From: Marilutibacter chinensis
Lineage (GTDB): Bacteria; Pseudomonadota; Gammaproteobacteria; Xanthomonadales; Xanthomonadaceae
DNA length: 64,000 bases
Direction: 5' to 3'
Assembly: GCF_021725675.1 (NCBI RefSeq)
Contig: NZ_JAKJPO010000001.1
Location: forward strand, 62,001 to 126,000
Translations under genes and position numbers: made by a program
Shown: one piece after another, positions 31,492 to 45,500 of the stretch
How the letters are laid out: every line of letters begins with the position of its first letter
Numbering within the stretch: the stretch's first letter is position 1
The notes under the pieces: model-generated
What the model was told of the DNA's origin: nothing
Databases searched by the model: none
What the model saw: the letters and a program-made list of their open reading frames with translations, nothing else

Positions 31492-32427
31492 ATGAAGGCT
31501 TTGATGCGTGGCGCCGCCGCGCTGCTGGTATCCGCCGTGGCGATCACCGGCGTCGTCTCCGCCCCGGTGGCGCAGGCGCAGGACAAGACCGCGCTGGGCA
31601 GCGATCGGGAGAAGGTCAGCTACATGGTGGGCCACGATGTCGGCCGGTCGATCGAGCCGATCGGTCCGGATCTTGACTTCCAGGCCTTCCAGCGTGCGAT
31701 CGAGAACGCGTTCGAAGGCGGCAAGCCGCTGATCAGCGAGGCCGAGGCGCCGGCGGTGGGCCAGGCGATGATGATGCGCTCGGCGGCGCGCGCGGGCCAG
31801 GCGCCGGAAGGCGCGCAGATCCCGGAAGTGGCCAAGGACAAGGCCGGCTATCTGGTCGGTGCCGACATCGGCCGTTCGCTGACGCCGATCAAGGACGAGC
31901 TCGATCTGCCGGTGCTGATCCAGGCCGTCCGCACCGTCGTGAACGGTGGGTCGCTGTTGCTGGACGAGACCGAGCTGGCGGCCGTGCGCGACGCGTTCTC
32001 GGCGCGTCTGAAGGAGAAGGCCGCCGCCAAGGGCGAGGCCAACAAGGCCGAGGGCGAGCAGTTCCTTGCCGGGAACAAGGCGGTCAAGGGCGTATTCAGC
32101 ACTCCGTCGGGCCTGCAGTACATGGTGTTGCGCCAGGGTTCGGGCCCACGTCCGAAGCCGACCGACACCGTGCGCGTGAACTACCGCGGTACGCTGCTCG
32201 ATGGCACCCAGTTCGACAGTTCCTACGATCGTGGCCAGCCGGCCGAGTTCGCGCTGAACCAGGTGATCGCAGGCTGGACCGAAGGTCTGGCGCTGATGCC
32301 GGTGGGCAGCAAGTACAAGTTCTGGATCCCGGGCGATCTGGGCTACGGTGCGCGTGGCGCGCCGGGCGGCGTGATCGGACCGAATGCGTTGCTGGTATTC
32401 GAAGTCGAGCTTCAGGCGATCCTGTAA
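31492..32427 (+). CDS. Periplasmic FKBP-type peptidyl-prolyl isomerase with duplicated N-terminal domain
   Basis: A 311-residue isomerase. Signal peptide with cleavage after Ala29 (VAQA|QDK). The C-terminal FKBP domain (~205-311) is complete: [68 protein letters not shown]. The N-terminal helical dimerisation module of FkpA/Mip appears twice: [20 protein letters not shown] (about 36-100) and [18 protein letters not shown] (about 120-180). FkpA normally has one. It helps fold proline-containing envelope proteins. An FKBP lipoprotein gene follows about 160 bp downstream. Confidence 0.92.
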   Translation: MKALMRGAAALLVSAVAITGVVSAPVAQAQDKTALGSDREKVSYMVGHDVGRSIEPIGPDLDFQAFQRAIENAFEGGKPLISEAEAPAVGQAMMMRSAARAGQAPEGAQIPEVAKDKAGYLVGADIGRSLTPIKDELDLPVLIQAVRTVVNGGSLLLDETELAAVRDAFSARLKEKAAAKGEANKAEGEQFLAGNKAVKGVFSTPSGLQYMVLRQGSGPRPKPTDTVRVNYRGTLLDGTQFDSSYDRGQPAEFALNQVIAGWTEGLALMPVGSKYKFWIPGDLGYGARGAPGGVIGPNALLVFEVELQAIL

Positions 32428-32447
32428 AGCTTGGGCCCGGCTGCCGA

Positions 32448-32477
32448 CGGCGCCATGCATGCGTATACATGGCGCCG
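32448..32477. repeat. Inverted repeat between the two FKBP genes
   Basis: A perfect 10-bp stem (CGGCGCCATG 32448-32457, CATGGCGCCG 32468-32477) with a 10-base loop, 20 bp after the stop of the first FKBP gene. There is no U tract; possible mRNA-stabilising or weak termination hairpin. Confidence 0.5.
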
Positions 32478-32584
32478 CACCGTGGCCGGAGCGGCGGACC
32501 GGCCGGGATGTCGCGGCCGCGTTCATCGTCCGCGTGCGACCCTTGCGTCTTTCCTCTTTCCCTCCTACTGCCGGAATTCCGTCA

Positions 32585-33379
32585 ATGTCCAAGATTGCAC
32601 GCACCGCCAAGGTCGCGCTGACCCTCTCCGCCCTGAGCATTGCACTGCTTTCGGCCTGCACGCCATCCACGGACGCTCCCGGTGGCAGCGGCGACGAGCA
32701 GGCCGCAGCCGGCACGGCCGAGGGCGACGCGCCGGTAATCGAGGGGTTGGAAGGCGACAAGGCCCAGGCCAGCTACATGATCGGCATGGAGATCGGCAAG
32801 TCGCTCGAACCCATGAAGGACGAGATCGATACCGAGGTTCTGTTCAAGGCGGTCCGCGACAGCCTGGACGGCAAGCCGCCGCTGTTGTCCGAAGAGCAGG
32901 TTCAACAGGTCGCCAGCCGCTTCGGCGAGCACATGGCGAAAAAGATGGAAGCCGAACGCGAGGCGGAGGCCAAGAAGAACGCCGAGGCCGGCCGGCAGTT
33001 CCTCGCCCTGAATGGCAAGAAGGAAGGGGTGAAGACCACCGGGTCGGGCCTGCAGTACGAGGTGATCAGTGAAGGCAGCGGACCGAAGCCGAAGGCGGAG
33101 GACGTCGTTCGCGTCCACTACAAGGGCACGCTCCTCGATGGCAGCACGTTCGATGACTCGACCGCGCGCGGCGAGCCTGCCGTGTTCCCGCTTGGACAGG
33201 TGGTACCCGGCTGGCGCGAGGGCCTGACCCTGATGCCGGTGGGCAGCAAGTACCGGTTCTGGATTCCCGGGGAGCTCGGCTACGGCGAGATGGGTACCCC
33301 GGGCGGCCCGATCGGTCCGAACGCCACCCTGGTGTTCGAAGTCGAACTGCTCGGGATCGAGGAACCGACGGCCAACTGA
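32585..33379 (+). CDS. FKBP-type peptidyl-prolyl isomerase lipoprotein (FkpA/Mip-like)
   Basis: A 264-residue lipoprotein. The lipobox LSAC at Cys25 follows a basic, hydrophobic leader; a Gly/Ala-rich spacer of ~25 residues comes next. A single N-terminal FKBP_N module ([20 protein letters not shown], ~52-125) includes the charged linker helix [18 protein letters not shown]. The C-terminal FKBP domain is intact ([56 protein letters not shown]). It is a paralogue of the preceding gene with one N module instead of two, and is membrane-anchored. The two probably divide soluble and membrane-proximal folding tasks. Confidence 0.93.
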   Translation: MSKIARTAKVALTLSALSIALLSACTPSTDAPGGSGDEQAAAGTAEGDAPVIEGLEGDKAQASYMIGMEIGKSLEPMKDEIDTEVLFKAVRDSLDGKPPLLSEEQVQQVASRFGEHMAKKMEAEREAEAKKNAEAGRQFLALNGKKEGVKTTGSGLQYEVISEGSGPKPKAEDVVRVHYKGTLLDGSTFDDSTARGEPAVFPLGQVVPGWREGLTLMPVGSKYRFWIPGELGYGEMGTPGGPIGPNATLVFEVELLGIEEPTAN

Positions 33380-33476
33380 GCAGACGGCCCGGATCGGGAG
33401 CGCGCGTGCCGCCGCGGCGCATCAGGCGCGGCGTACCTTCTTTCCCGCAACAGCCGTCATTGCGACAGGATCGAGT

Positions 33477-34838
33477 ATGCGAGTCACAATTTTCGGAACC
33501 GGTTATGTCGGCCTGGTCACCGGTACCTGCCTGGCCGATGTCGGCCATGACGTGGTCTGCGTCGACATCGATCAGGCCAAGATCGACGGTTTGAAGCGCG
33601 GTGTCGTACCCATTTTCGAGCCGGGTCTCGAGCCGATGGTCAAGGCCAACCACGCGGCCGGCCGGTTGCACTTCACCACCGACGCCGAATCGGCGATCGC
33701 ACATGGCGACATCATATTCATCGCCGTCGGCACGCCGCCGGACGAGGACGGCAGTGCCGATCTCAGATACGTGCTCGAGGTCGCCCGCACGATCGGCCGG
33801 CATCTGTCGCGGCCGGCAGTGGTGGTCGACAAGTCGACCGTGCCGGTGGGCACGGCCGACAAGGTGCGCGCGGCGATCGCCGCCGAACTGCAGTCGCGTG
33901 GCGTCGGGATCGCGTTCGAGGTCGCTTCCAATCCCGAATTCCTCAAGGAAGGCGACGCCGTCAACGACTGCATGCGCCCCGATCGCATCGTGATCGGCGC
34001 CAGCGACCCGGCAGCGGTCGAAAAGCTCAAGCGCCTGTATGCGCCGTTCAACCGCAACCATGAGCGCATCGTGGCGATGGACGTGCGCTCGGCCGAGCTG
34101 ACCAAATACGCCGCCAACGCGATGCTGGCGACCAAGATCAGTTTCATGAACGAGATCGCCAACATCGCCGAACGGGTCGGTGCCGACATCGAGATGGTCC
34201 GCCAGGGCATAGGCTCGGATCCACGGATCGGCTGGCACTTCATCTATCCTGGCGCCGGCTACGGCGGCTCGTGCTTCCCGAAGGACGTGCAGGCATTGGC
34301 GCGCACCGCCCACCAGCACGGTGTCGAGCCGCGCCTGCTCGATGCGGTGGAGGCGGTCAACGATCATCAGAAGGGCCACCTGTTCGAACTGATGGCGCGC
34401 CATTACGGCGGTGTCGACGGGTTGCGCGGGAAGACGGTTGCGGTGTGGGGGCTCGCGTTCAAGCCCAACACCGACGACATGCGCGAGGCATCCAGCCGCC
34501 GCCTGCTGGCGCAGCTGTGGGGCGCCGGCGCCCGGGTGCGCGCCTACGATCCGGAAGCGCGCCGGGAGGCGCAGCGGATCTTCGGCGAGCGCGATGATCT
34601 GGTGCTGTGCGACTCGGCAAACGCCGCGCTTGCGGACGCCGATGCGCTGGCGGTGGTGACCGAGTGGAAGCCGTTCCGCAGCCCCGATTTCGCGCGGATC
34701 CGGCAGGCACTCGCCGACAGCGTGATCTTCGATGGCCGCAACCTGTATCACCCCGACGAGGTCGAGGCCGCCGGTATCGCGTATTACGGTATCGGTCGCG
34801 GGCGCTCGATCGGCGCGGGTGGATCCGGCACCCAATGA
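33477..34838 (+). CDS. ugd: UDP-glucose 6-dehydrogenase
   Basis: A 453-residue NAD-dependent enzyme making UDP-glucuronate for polysaccharide and lipid modification. The N-terminal Rossmann motif is [20 protein letters not shown]. The catalytic thiol is Cys266 in [25 protein letters not shown] and the C-terminal [16 protein letters not shown] complete the family signature. The length is in the usual 440-460 range. The start ATG 33477 follows ACAGGATC. slyX begins 16 bp after its stop and DUF2058 follows, so the three may be co-transcribed. Confidence 0.95.
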   Translation: MRVTIFGTGYVGLVTGTCLADVGHDVVCVDIDQAKIDGLKRGVVPIFEPGLEPMVKANHAAGRLHFTTDAESAIAHGDIIFIAVGTPPDEDGSADLRYVLEVARTIGRHLSRPAVVVDKSTVPVGTADKVRAAIAAELQSRGVGIAFEVASNPEFLKEGDAVNDCMRPDRIVIGASDPAAVEKLKRLYAPFNRNHERIVAMDVRSAELTKYAANAMLATKISFMNEIANIAERVGADIEMVRQGIGSDPRIGWHFIYPGAGYGGSCFPKDVQALARTAHQHGVEPRLLDAVEAVNDHQKGHLFELMARHYGGVDGLRGKTVAVWGLAFKPNTDDMREASSRRLLAQLWGAGARVRAYDPEARREAQRIFGERDDLVLCDSANAALADADALAVVTEWKPFRSPDFARIRQALADSVIFDGRNLYHPDEVEAAGIAYYGIGRGRSIGAGGSGTQ

Positions 34839-34854
34839 ACCCGATGGCGGAGCG

Positions 34855-35085
34855 ATGCAGGGCGACCACGAACAACGTCTGACGGAGCTGGAGTCGCGTA
34901 TCGCGTTCCAGGAGCACGCATTGAACGAGCTCAGCGATGCGCTTGCCGCTGCCCGCGATGAGGAGGCCCGCAATGCGCTTTTGCTTCACCGCGCGCTGGA
35001 AGAGCTCAGGCAATTGCGTCTCGCGCTTTCCAGCGGCCCAGTGACCGGCGATCCGTCGAACGAGCCGCCGCCCCCGCACTACTGA
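34855..35085 (+). CDS. slyX: SlyX family protein
   Basis: A 76-residue coiled-coil protein with the family start EQRLTELESRIAFQEHALNELSDAL and the characteristic C terminus PPPPHY. The function of SlyX is not established. The longer upstream reading frame overlaps ugd and is not used; ATG 34855 follows GGCGGAG closely. It lies 16 bp after ugd and 25 bp before the DUF2058 gene. Confidence 0.9.
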   Translation: MQGDHEQRLTELESRIAFQEHALNELSDALAAARDEEARNALLLHRALEELRQLRLALSSGPVTGDPSNEPPPPHY

Positions 35086-35110
35086 TTGATCCGGAAGACC
35101 GGCCACAACG

Positions 35111-35704
35111 ATGAGCGACTCCCTCCGCAACCAGCTGCTCGGGCTGGGGTTCAAGCCCCGCCCGGCGAAAGAATCGGCTAAGACCGTCGACCGGACCAGG
35201 CCAAAGGGCGGCGGCAAGCCGCGACAGGGCGCTGGGACAGGAAAACCCCCCAGGCCCGCCGGAAAGGCCCGCAGCCGCGAGGACATCGATCTCGCGAAAG
35301 CCTATGCGATCCGTGCCCAGCGCGAAAAGGAGGAGCGGATCGCGGCCGAACAGGCCCGGCAGGAGGAAGCGCGCAAGCGCCGTGAGGCCCGGGCCCGGCT
35401 CGCCGAAATGCTGCAGGGCAAGACATTGAACCGCGACGATGCCGATATCGCCCGCCACTTCGAGTACGGCGGCAAGATCAAGCGGATCTACGTGACGGCC
35501 GATCAGCTCAGGGCCCTCAATGCCGGCGAACTGGGCGTGATCCAGCAGAACGGCCGCTATCTGCTGGTGACCGCGGAAGTGCTGGCGCAGGCCGAGCAGC
35601 TGTTCGCCCCGGCGGTCGCGCTGAAGGTGGATCCCGGGGCGCCGGCCGCCGATGATCCATACGCCGATCCCAGGTACCAGGTGCCCGACGATCTGGTGTG
35701 GTAG
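35111..35704 (+). CDS. DUF2058 family (YaiL-like) nucleoprotein
   Basis: A 197-residue basic protein of the DUF2058/YaiL family. The N-terminal SDSLRNQLLGLGFK is diagnostic. A Lys/Arg/Gly/Pro-rich linker (~15-55) and a charged helix (LAKAYAIRAQREKEERIAAEQARQ..) follow, then the folded C-terminal part (HFEYGGKIKRIYVTADQLRALNAGELGVIQQNGRYLLV). The E. coli protein is described as a nucleoprotein; its molecular task is unknown. Last gene of the ugd-slyX-DUF2058 run, ending at a repeat-rich convergent junction. Confidence 0.9.
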   Translation: MSDSLRNQLLGLGFKPRPAKESAKTVDRTRPKGGGKPRQGAGTGKPPRPAGKARSREDIDLAKAYAIRAQREKEERIAAEQARQEEARKRREARARLAEMLQGKTLNRDDADIARHFEYGGKIKRIYVTADQLRALNAGELGVIQQNGRYLLVTAEVLAQAEQLFAPAVALKVDPGAPAADDPYADPRYQVPDDLVW

Positions 35705-35747
35705 CTGCCCGACCCGCGCTCCCTCTCCGGAACAGATAGGAACGACC

Positions 35748-35957
35748 GCAGGAGTGGCGTGGGCCGCGATCCCTGGAAGTCTCCAGGGTTTGCTGCGCAG
35801 ACCCTGGGCCCCGCCGTTGCGCTTCCATACCCCCAATCGCGCTTGTGGCGCGAATCGCCCCCTGACTCAAGGGGGCATGGCTCCATGACGTAGGGGTGGC
35901 GCAAGCCGCGACAGCGCTTTCCCGGGAAGGCCCGATCGTGGCTTACGCCGTTCCTGC
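35748..35957. repeat. Composite repeat island (families B and D) at the DUF2058/metH convergent junction
   Basis: A half copy of family B (GCAGGAGTGGCGTGGGCCGC, 35748-35767) is followed by an inverted unit of family D (35771-35880). The D unit has its long hairpin at 35783-35807 (CCAGGGTTTGC, loop TGC, GCAGACCCTGG) and its short hairpin at 35837-35853; a GCCCCCT/AGGGGGC stem lies at 35857-35876. A full family B palindrome closes the island (35890-35911 and 35934-35957). The gap 35705-35996 contains no credible gene. Confidence 0.8.
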
Positions 35958-35996
35958 AAAGGCCCGAGGCCTGCGGTCCTCCCCGGCCCTCAGCAT

Positions 35997-38684
<2,688 letters not shown>

Positions 38685-38702
38685 CGGGAGACAGGTACCT
38701 GG

Positions 38703-38791
38703 CCGCGGATGTCGCGGATGAACACGGATGGAGCAAAGCCGCAATGCCGGTCGGTCGATGCTCTGTCCGCGTCCATTCGCGCAATCCGCGG
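38703..38791. repeat. Interspersed palindromic repeat, family A, copy 2 (between the metH parts)
   Basis: The left arm CCGCGGATGTCGCGGATGAA.. (38703-38732) pairs with the right arm 38762-38791 at 23 of 30 positions. It occupies the gap between the two metH genes, upstream of the C-terminal gene's start. Confidence 0.75.
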
Positions 38792-38805
38792 CGAAAGGGA
38801 CAGGG

Positions 38806-39918
38806 TCATGCCGCGTCGGCCAGTTGCGGTACCTGTCGCGGCGGAATGTCGCGGACGGCGTCGGCGATCGCGGCGATGTGCTCCGGCGTGGTGCCGCAAC
38901 AGCCGCCGACCAGATTCAACAGGCCGGCCCGCGCGAACTCGGCCAGTACGCCGGCCATGTCCTGCGGGGTCTCGTCGTAGCCGCCGAACGCGTTGGGCAG
39001 ACCCGCGTTCGGATGGGTGCTGACATAAGCCTCGGCGACCTGCGAAAGCACGTCGACATGCACGCGCAGGTCGCGGGCGCCGAGCGCGCAGTTCAGTCCG
39101 ATCGCCAGCGGTCTCGAATGACGCAGCGAGTACCAGAACGCTTCCGCGGTCTGCCCGGACAGGGTGCGGCCGGAGGCGTCGGTGATCGTGCCGGAGATCA
39201 TCACCGGAAGGCGTGCACCGCGCGCGTCGAACGCGTCTTCTATCGCGAACAGCGCGGCCTTGGCGTTGAGGGTGTCGAACACGGTCTCGACCATCAGGAC
39301 GTCGGCACCGCCGTCGATCAGGCCCTCGGCGGCCTCGCGATAGGCGTCGCGCAGCTCGTCGAAGGTGATCGCGCGGAACCCCGGGCGGTTCACGTCCGGA
39401 CTCAGAGAGGCGGTGCGGCTGGTCGGGCCGATCACGCCGATCACGAAGCGCGGACGTTCCGGATCGGCGGACTCCGCAGCATCGCAGGCCTCCCGCGCCA
39501 GGCGCGCGCCGGCCTCGTTGAGCTCGCGTGCCAGGTGTTGCAGGCCGTAGTCGGCGAGCGAGATCGAGGTCGAATTGAAGGTATTGGTCTCGACCATGTC
39601 GGCGCCGGCATCGAGATAGGCGCGGTGGATTTCCCGGATGATCTCCGGCCGGGTCAGGCTGAGCAGGTCGTTGTTGCCGCGCTGGTCGCGACCACAGCCG
39701 CAGTCCGGGCCGTGGGCGTGTTCCCGGGCGGCGCGCTGCGCTGCCTCGTGCTCACGATCGAAGCCGTCGGCAAAGCGCTCGCCGCGGTAGTCGGCCTCGG
39801 CGAGGCCGTGCTGCTGGATCATCGTGCCCATCGCACCGTCGATCACCAGGATACGGTCGCGCAGGCATCGTTCCAGCGTCTGTGCACGGGCGGGGTTCAA
39901 CCAGGGCAGATTCTGCAT
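38806..39918 (-). CDS. metH: Methionine synthase, homocysteine-binding part (MetH N-terminal subunit)
   Basis: A 370-residue homocysteine S-methyltransferase barrel equal to the first domain of MetH. Seen: [48 protein letters not shown] and the zinc-binding pair in [13 protein letters not shown]; together these give the three Cys zinc ligands. A His/Cys-rich insert ([18 protein letters not shown]) sits at about residues 60-80 and is common in split forms. Start ATG 39918, one base after the stop of the ArsR-methyltransferase gene. The C-terminal part follows downstream, so the enzyme must assemble from two chains. Confidence 0.94.
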   Translation of the reverse strand: MQNLPWLNPARAQTLERCLRDRILVIDGAMGTMIQQHGLAEADYRGERFADGFDREHEAAQRAAREHAHGPDCGCGRDQRGNNDLLSLTRPEIIREIHRAYLDAGADMVETNTFNSTSISLADYGLQHLARELNEAGARLAREACDAAESADPERPRFVIGVIGPTSRTASLSPDVNRPGFRAITFDELRDAYREAAEGLIDGGADVLMVETVFDTLNAKAALFAIEDAFDARGARLPVMISGTITDASGRTLSGQTAEAFWYSLRHSRPLAIGLNCALGARDLRVHVDVLSQVAEAYVSTHPNAGLPNAFGGYDETPQDMAGVLAEFARAGLLNLVGGCCGTTPEHIAAIADAVRDIPPRQVPQLADAA

Positions 39919-39919
39919 G

Positions 39920-40879
39920 TCAGGTCTTCCTCTGTGTCTTGCGCGATGCCCGGGGCTTGTGGGCAATCAGCGCGATCACCTCGAAGTGCGGGGGACGACG
40001 CTCGCGCGTCACGGTCTCGCAACTGACGACTTCCAGCCCGGCCCTGTCGGCGAAGCGGCGCAGCTCCTTTCCGCCGAAGCCAAGGTTCACATGGCCGTAG
40101 GCTTCGACCGTGCTGCGGTGCTCGTGCGCCGCCAGGCTGGTCAGCAGCAGGCGTCCGCCGGGACGCAGCACCCGACCGGCCTCGGCGACGGCCCGGGCGG
40201 GATGGTCGGCATAGGTCAGCGCATGCATCAGCACGACCAGGTCGAATTCGGCGTCGGCGAACGGCAGCTCGTGCATGTCGCCCTCATGGACCTCGACGTT
40301 GCCGAGCCGGCGCAGACGCTCGGTCGCAGCGTTCACGACCTTGCTGCTGGCATCGAGGCAGACGTAGCGGTGCGCATGCGGCGCCATCAGCTCGGCCAGT
40401 ACGCCGTCGCCGGAGGCGATGTCGAGCACGTCGCCGGGCTCGAGCAATGGCAGCGCGGAGCGCGCCATCGCCTCCCAGGTGCGGCCGGGCGAATAGTGCC
40501 GCTCCATGTCGCCGGCGACCGAGTCGGCCCAGTTCTGGTCGGCGGCGCGGCTGGCGAGGACGCCCGGCAGGCGTTCGGCGTCCTGGCGCAGCAGCGGGTC
40601 GTCGCTGCCACCCCGCAGGGTCTGCCACAATGCGCGCTGGGCCGCGTCCAGTGCGTTCTCCTCGAAGCGGTAGTAGGCGGAAACGCCGGAGCGCCGGTCG
40701 CGGACGAGCCCGGCCTCCTTGAGGCGGGCGAGGTGGGTCGACACCCGCGGCTGCGCAAGCCGGGTGACGGCGGAAAGCTCGGCGACGGTCAGCTCCTCGC
40801 TTTCCAGCAGCGCGAGCAGGCGGACGCGGGTGGCGTCGGCGAATACCTTGAGCCTGGACGACCAGCCTTCTAGATCCAT
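39920..40879 (-). CDS. ArsR-family regulator fused to a SAM-dependent methyltransferase
   Basis: A 319-residue fusion. Residues 1-95 form an ArsR winged helix ([48 protein letters not shown]) without metal-binding cysteines in the recognition helix. Residues ~140-300 form a class I methyltransferase ([60 protein letters not shown]). It is the first gene of the metH operon, one base before metH. Position and fold suggest it senses SAM/SAH or a related metabolite to control methionine synthesis, like the ArsR-type SahR regulators; that is an inference. The palindrome at 40939-40954 is a likely operator. Confidence 0.88.
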   Translation of the reverse strand: MDLEGWSSRLKVFADATRVRLLALLESEELTVAELSAVTRLAQPRVSTHLARLKEAGLVRDRRSGVSAYYRFEENALDAAQRALWQTLRGGSDDPLLRQDAERLPGVLASRAADQNWADSVAGDMERHYSPGRTWEAMARSALPLLEPGDVLDIASGDGVLAELMAPHAHRYVCLDASSKVVNAATERLRRLGNVEVHEGDMHELPFADAEFDLVVLMHALTYADHPARAVAEAGRVLRPGGRLLLTSLAAHEHRSTVEAYGHVNLGFGGKELRRFADRAGLEVVSCETVTRERRPPHFEVIALIAHKPRASRKTQRKT

Positions 40880-40938
40880 GGGGACTCCTGGATGCGGGCG
40901 ATGCAGGATCGGTGCCGGGCGAGGGCATCCATCAAATC

Positions 40939-40954
40939 ATCGCGATATAGCGAT
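40939..40954. promoter_or_regulatory. Palindromic operator candidate upstream of arsR-metH
   Basis: ATCGC-GATATA-GCGAT is a perfect inverted repeat with a 6-bp centre, about 60 bp before the ArsR-methyltransferase start and about 150 bp before the divergent acyl-CoA dehydrogenase. It is AT-rich against a GC-rich background. Symmetry and position suit an ArsR dimer. Confidence 0.6.
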
Positions 40955-41101
40955 AAGTCTGATTCGCAGGGCGGCCCGGGTCAAGTCCGCGACACCGCGG
41001 CGCGACCCTCCACGGCTGGGGTTATCGCGGCCCGACGGCTACAATGAGCGGATTGTCCAGCCGACCCGGGGTCGCCCCCGGGCATATCTCGAGGTGCCGA
41101 C

Positions 41102-42262
<1,161 letters not shown>

Positions 42263-42486
42263 GAGCCCGTTCGACGCCATGTACGCCTTCCGGGGCCTTC
42301 TTTCCTCGAGCCGCTGCGCATCGTCCGGCGGCGGCGGGAGTGAATGCCGTGGCCGCCGGCTTTGCACGATCGTGCCGGTCGACGCGGCGTCATTGCGTAT
42401 TCACGCGGCGGGGCGTGCAATAGCCGCTCTTCCCGTCGATCACTGTATGGGCGACCCCAGCAAGGTTTCCTCCCCATGATCCCTGC

Positions 42487-42534
42487 GGCCCGCGCGAAAG
42501 CGTGGGCCTTCCTGCATTGGAATCGCGGATTCCA
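42487..42534 (+). promoter_or_regulatory. Two consecutive hairpins in the glutamate dehydrogenase leader
   Basis: Hairpin 1: GGCCCGCGC (42487-42495), GAAA tetraloop, GCGTGGGCC (42500-42508), with one G-U pair. Hairpin 2: TGGAATC (42518-42524), loop GCG, GATTCCA (42528-42534). The second ends 16 bp before the start codon. They may be a repeat remnant or a leader structure. The rest of the 42263-42550 gap shows no gene. Confidence 0.5.
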
Positions 42535-42550
42535 TGAGCCATAAGCACCC

Positions 42551-45500
42551 ATGAGCACCTCCAAGACTCCTGCCAAGAAGAAGGCCGCCAAGACCGCCGG
42601 CCGTGCGAATCCGTCCGTCCGCGCCGTTGAGCCGGGCAACAATGGTGGCGTATCCCTTGCCCCGATCGTGGCGGCGATGCGCGGCAAGCTGCCGAAGGCG
42701 CGCCACGCCGAGGCCGAAGCTTTCGTCAAGGCTTTCTACGTCCGCATGGGCGACGACGAGCTGCCGCAGCACAGCACCGAAGGCTGGGCCGCGCTGGCCA
42801 ACGACTTCCTGGAGTTCGCGCGCATCCGCAAGGCCGGCAAGGCGCTGGTGCGTCTGTTCAATCCGACGCTGAAGGCGCACGGCTGGGAGTCTCCGCATAC
42901 CGTGCTGCAGATCGTCAACGACGACATGCCGTTCCTGGTCGACTCGATCACGATGCGGCTGGCCGAACTCGGCATCGGCGTGCACGTGCTCGGCCATCCG
43001 GTCGTGCGCCTCGAACGCGACCGCTCCGGCAAGCTGGAGACGGTCGGCAGCGGCAGGCCCGAGTCGCTGATGCACCTGGAGATCGACCGCCAGGCCGCCG
43101 ATGCGATGGTGGAGATCGAGCAGGCGATGCAGGCGGTGCTGGCGGATGTCCGCGCGATCGTCGTCGATTGGCAGGCGATGCGCGAGAAGATGGTCGAGAT
43201 TGCGGAGGACCTGCCCGGACGGCGCTCGCCGGTGGGTGCGGCGGGGCGCCGTGAGGCGCGCGAGTTCCTGCTGTGGGCCGCGGACAACCATTTCACGCTG
43301 CTCGGCTACCGCGAGTACGAGGTGGTCAGACAGAAGGGCGTGGAGGTGCTGCGCGCCGTCGGGAACAGCGGCCTCGGGCTGCTGCGCGCCGGCGACGTCG
43401 GCAAGCCGCGCCTGCTGACTTCGCTGGCTGCGCACTACATGCCGCAGTCCGGCGCGGTCGATGCGCTGATCCTGACCAAGACCAATGCGCGCGCGACGGT
43501 GCACCGGCCGGGCTACATGGACTACATCGGCATCCTCGACTTCGATGCCGAGGGCAAGCCGGTACGCGAGCAGCGGTTCCTCGGCCTGTACACGTCCAGC
43601 GCATATACCTCGCGCCCATGGACGATTCCGCTGGTGCGCGAGCGCCACGAGTACGTGATGGAGCATTCCGGGCTCGCTCCGGACAGCCACAACGGGAAGG
43701 CGCTGCGCCACATCCTGGAGACGATGCCGCGCGACGAGCTGTTCCAGGCCAGCGGCGACGAGCTGCTGCGCACCGCGATGGCGATCCTCGGCCTGCAGGA
43801 GCGTGTGCGCAGCAAGCTGTTCCTGCGCCGGGACCGCTATGGCCGTTATTTCTCCGGACTGGCGTACATCCCCCGCGACCGCTTCAACACCGAGGTCCGC
43901 CACCGTATCGAGGCGATGCTCAAGCGGGTCCTGCACGGCGAGTACATCGACACCAACGTGCAGCTCAGCGAATCGCCGCTGGCCCAGCTGCACCTGATCG
44001 TGCGGCCGAAGTCGGGCGAGGCGATCGAGATCGATCATGCCGCGATCGAGGCGGAGCTGGCCGAGATCGTCCGCAACTGGCAGGACGATCTGCGCGACGC
44101 GCTGATCCGCCGCCACGGCGAGCAGGAGGGGCTGCACATCAGCCAGCGCTTCGGCCGCGCGTTGCCTGCGGGCTACATCCAGCATTCCGGGGCCGAGGCC
44201 GCGGCCCGCGACGTGGAGCACCTGGCCGCGCTGACCGGCCCGGAGGACCTGCGCCTGAGCCTGTGCCGCGTGCACGAGGGAACCGCAGGTCTGCGCTTCA
44301 AGTTCTATCGCCAGCTCGACGACATTCCGCTGTCGGACGCGCTGCCGATGATGGAGAACATGGGGCTGCGGGTGATCGCCGAGCATCCGTTCCGGATCGT
44401 GGTCGAGGACACCCCGCTGTACATCCAGGACTTCGAGGTCGAGACCGCCGGCGGCGACATCGACATCGACCAACTGGGCCAGAACTTCGAGGACGCCTTC
44501 GCCCACATCTGGCGCGGCGACGCCGAGAACGACGGATTCAACCGCCTGATCCTGGCCGCCGGCCTGTCGTGGCGGCAGGTCGCGATGCTGCGCGCCTACT
44601 GCAAGTACCTGCTGCAGGTGGGGGTGCCGTTCTCGCAGGCGTACGTGGAGCAGACGTTCGCGCGCTATCCGTTGCTGGCGCGGCTGATGGTCGAGCTGTT
44701 CGAGGCACGCTTCCATCCTTCGACCGGCGGGGAGAGCAAGGCCGAGATCAAGGCCGGCATGGCAGCGTTCCGCGCCCAGCTGGAGCGGCTTGCCGGCGGC
44801 GACGCGACCGTGATGGGCGTGCTGGAGCCGGTCATCGAGGCCCGTGCCGGCAAGCGCGAGGCGCAGACCGATGCGACCCGCAGGGCGCTCAAGGCCCTGC
44901 TCGACAGGGTCTCCAGCCTCGACGAGGACCGCATCCTGCGCAGCTACATGGGGGTGATGGAAGCGACCCTGCGCACGAGCTACTACCAGAACGGCGCCGG
45001 TGGCGCCGACAAGGGCTACGTCAGCTACAAGTTCGACTCCGCCCAGGTGCCGGACCTGCCGAAGCCGCGTCCGTACCGCGAGATCTTCGTCTGCGGCCCG
45101 CGGGTAGAGGGCATCCACCTGCGTTTCGGGCCCGTCGCGCGTGGCGGCCTGCGCTGGTCGGACCGCCGCGAGGACTTCCGTATCGAGGTGCTCGGCCTGG
45201 TCAAGGCGCAGATGGTGAAGAACACCGTGATCGTGCCGGTCGGCTCCAAGGGCGGTTTCATCTGCAAGCGCCCGCCGGCCGATGGCGACCGCGACGCGGT
45301 CTGGGCCGAGGGCGTGGCCTGCTACCGGATGTTCATCAACGGCCTGCTCGACATCACCGACAACCTCGTCGACGGCAAGGTCGTGCCGCCGCGCGACGTC
45401 GTGCGGCACGACCAGGACGACCCGTACCTGGTCGTCGCCGCCGACAAGGGCACCGCGACCTTCTCCGACATCGCCAACGGCATTGCCCGCGAGCATGGCT

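Noticed and set aside
40880..41101. A SAM/SAH or cobalamin riboswitch upstream of the metH operon
   Set aside because: I could not find the conserved B12-box or a SAM/SAH riboswitch core. The visible signal is a short DNA palindrome suited to the ArsR protein.
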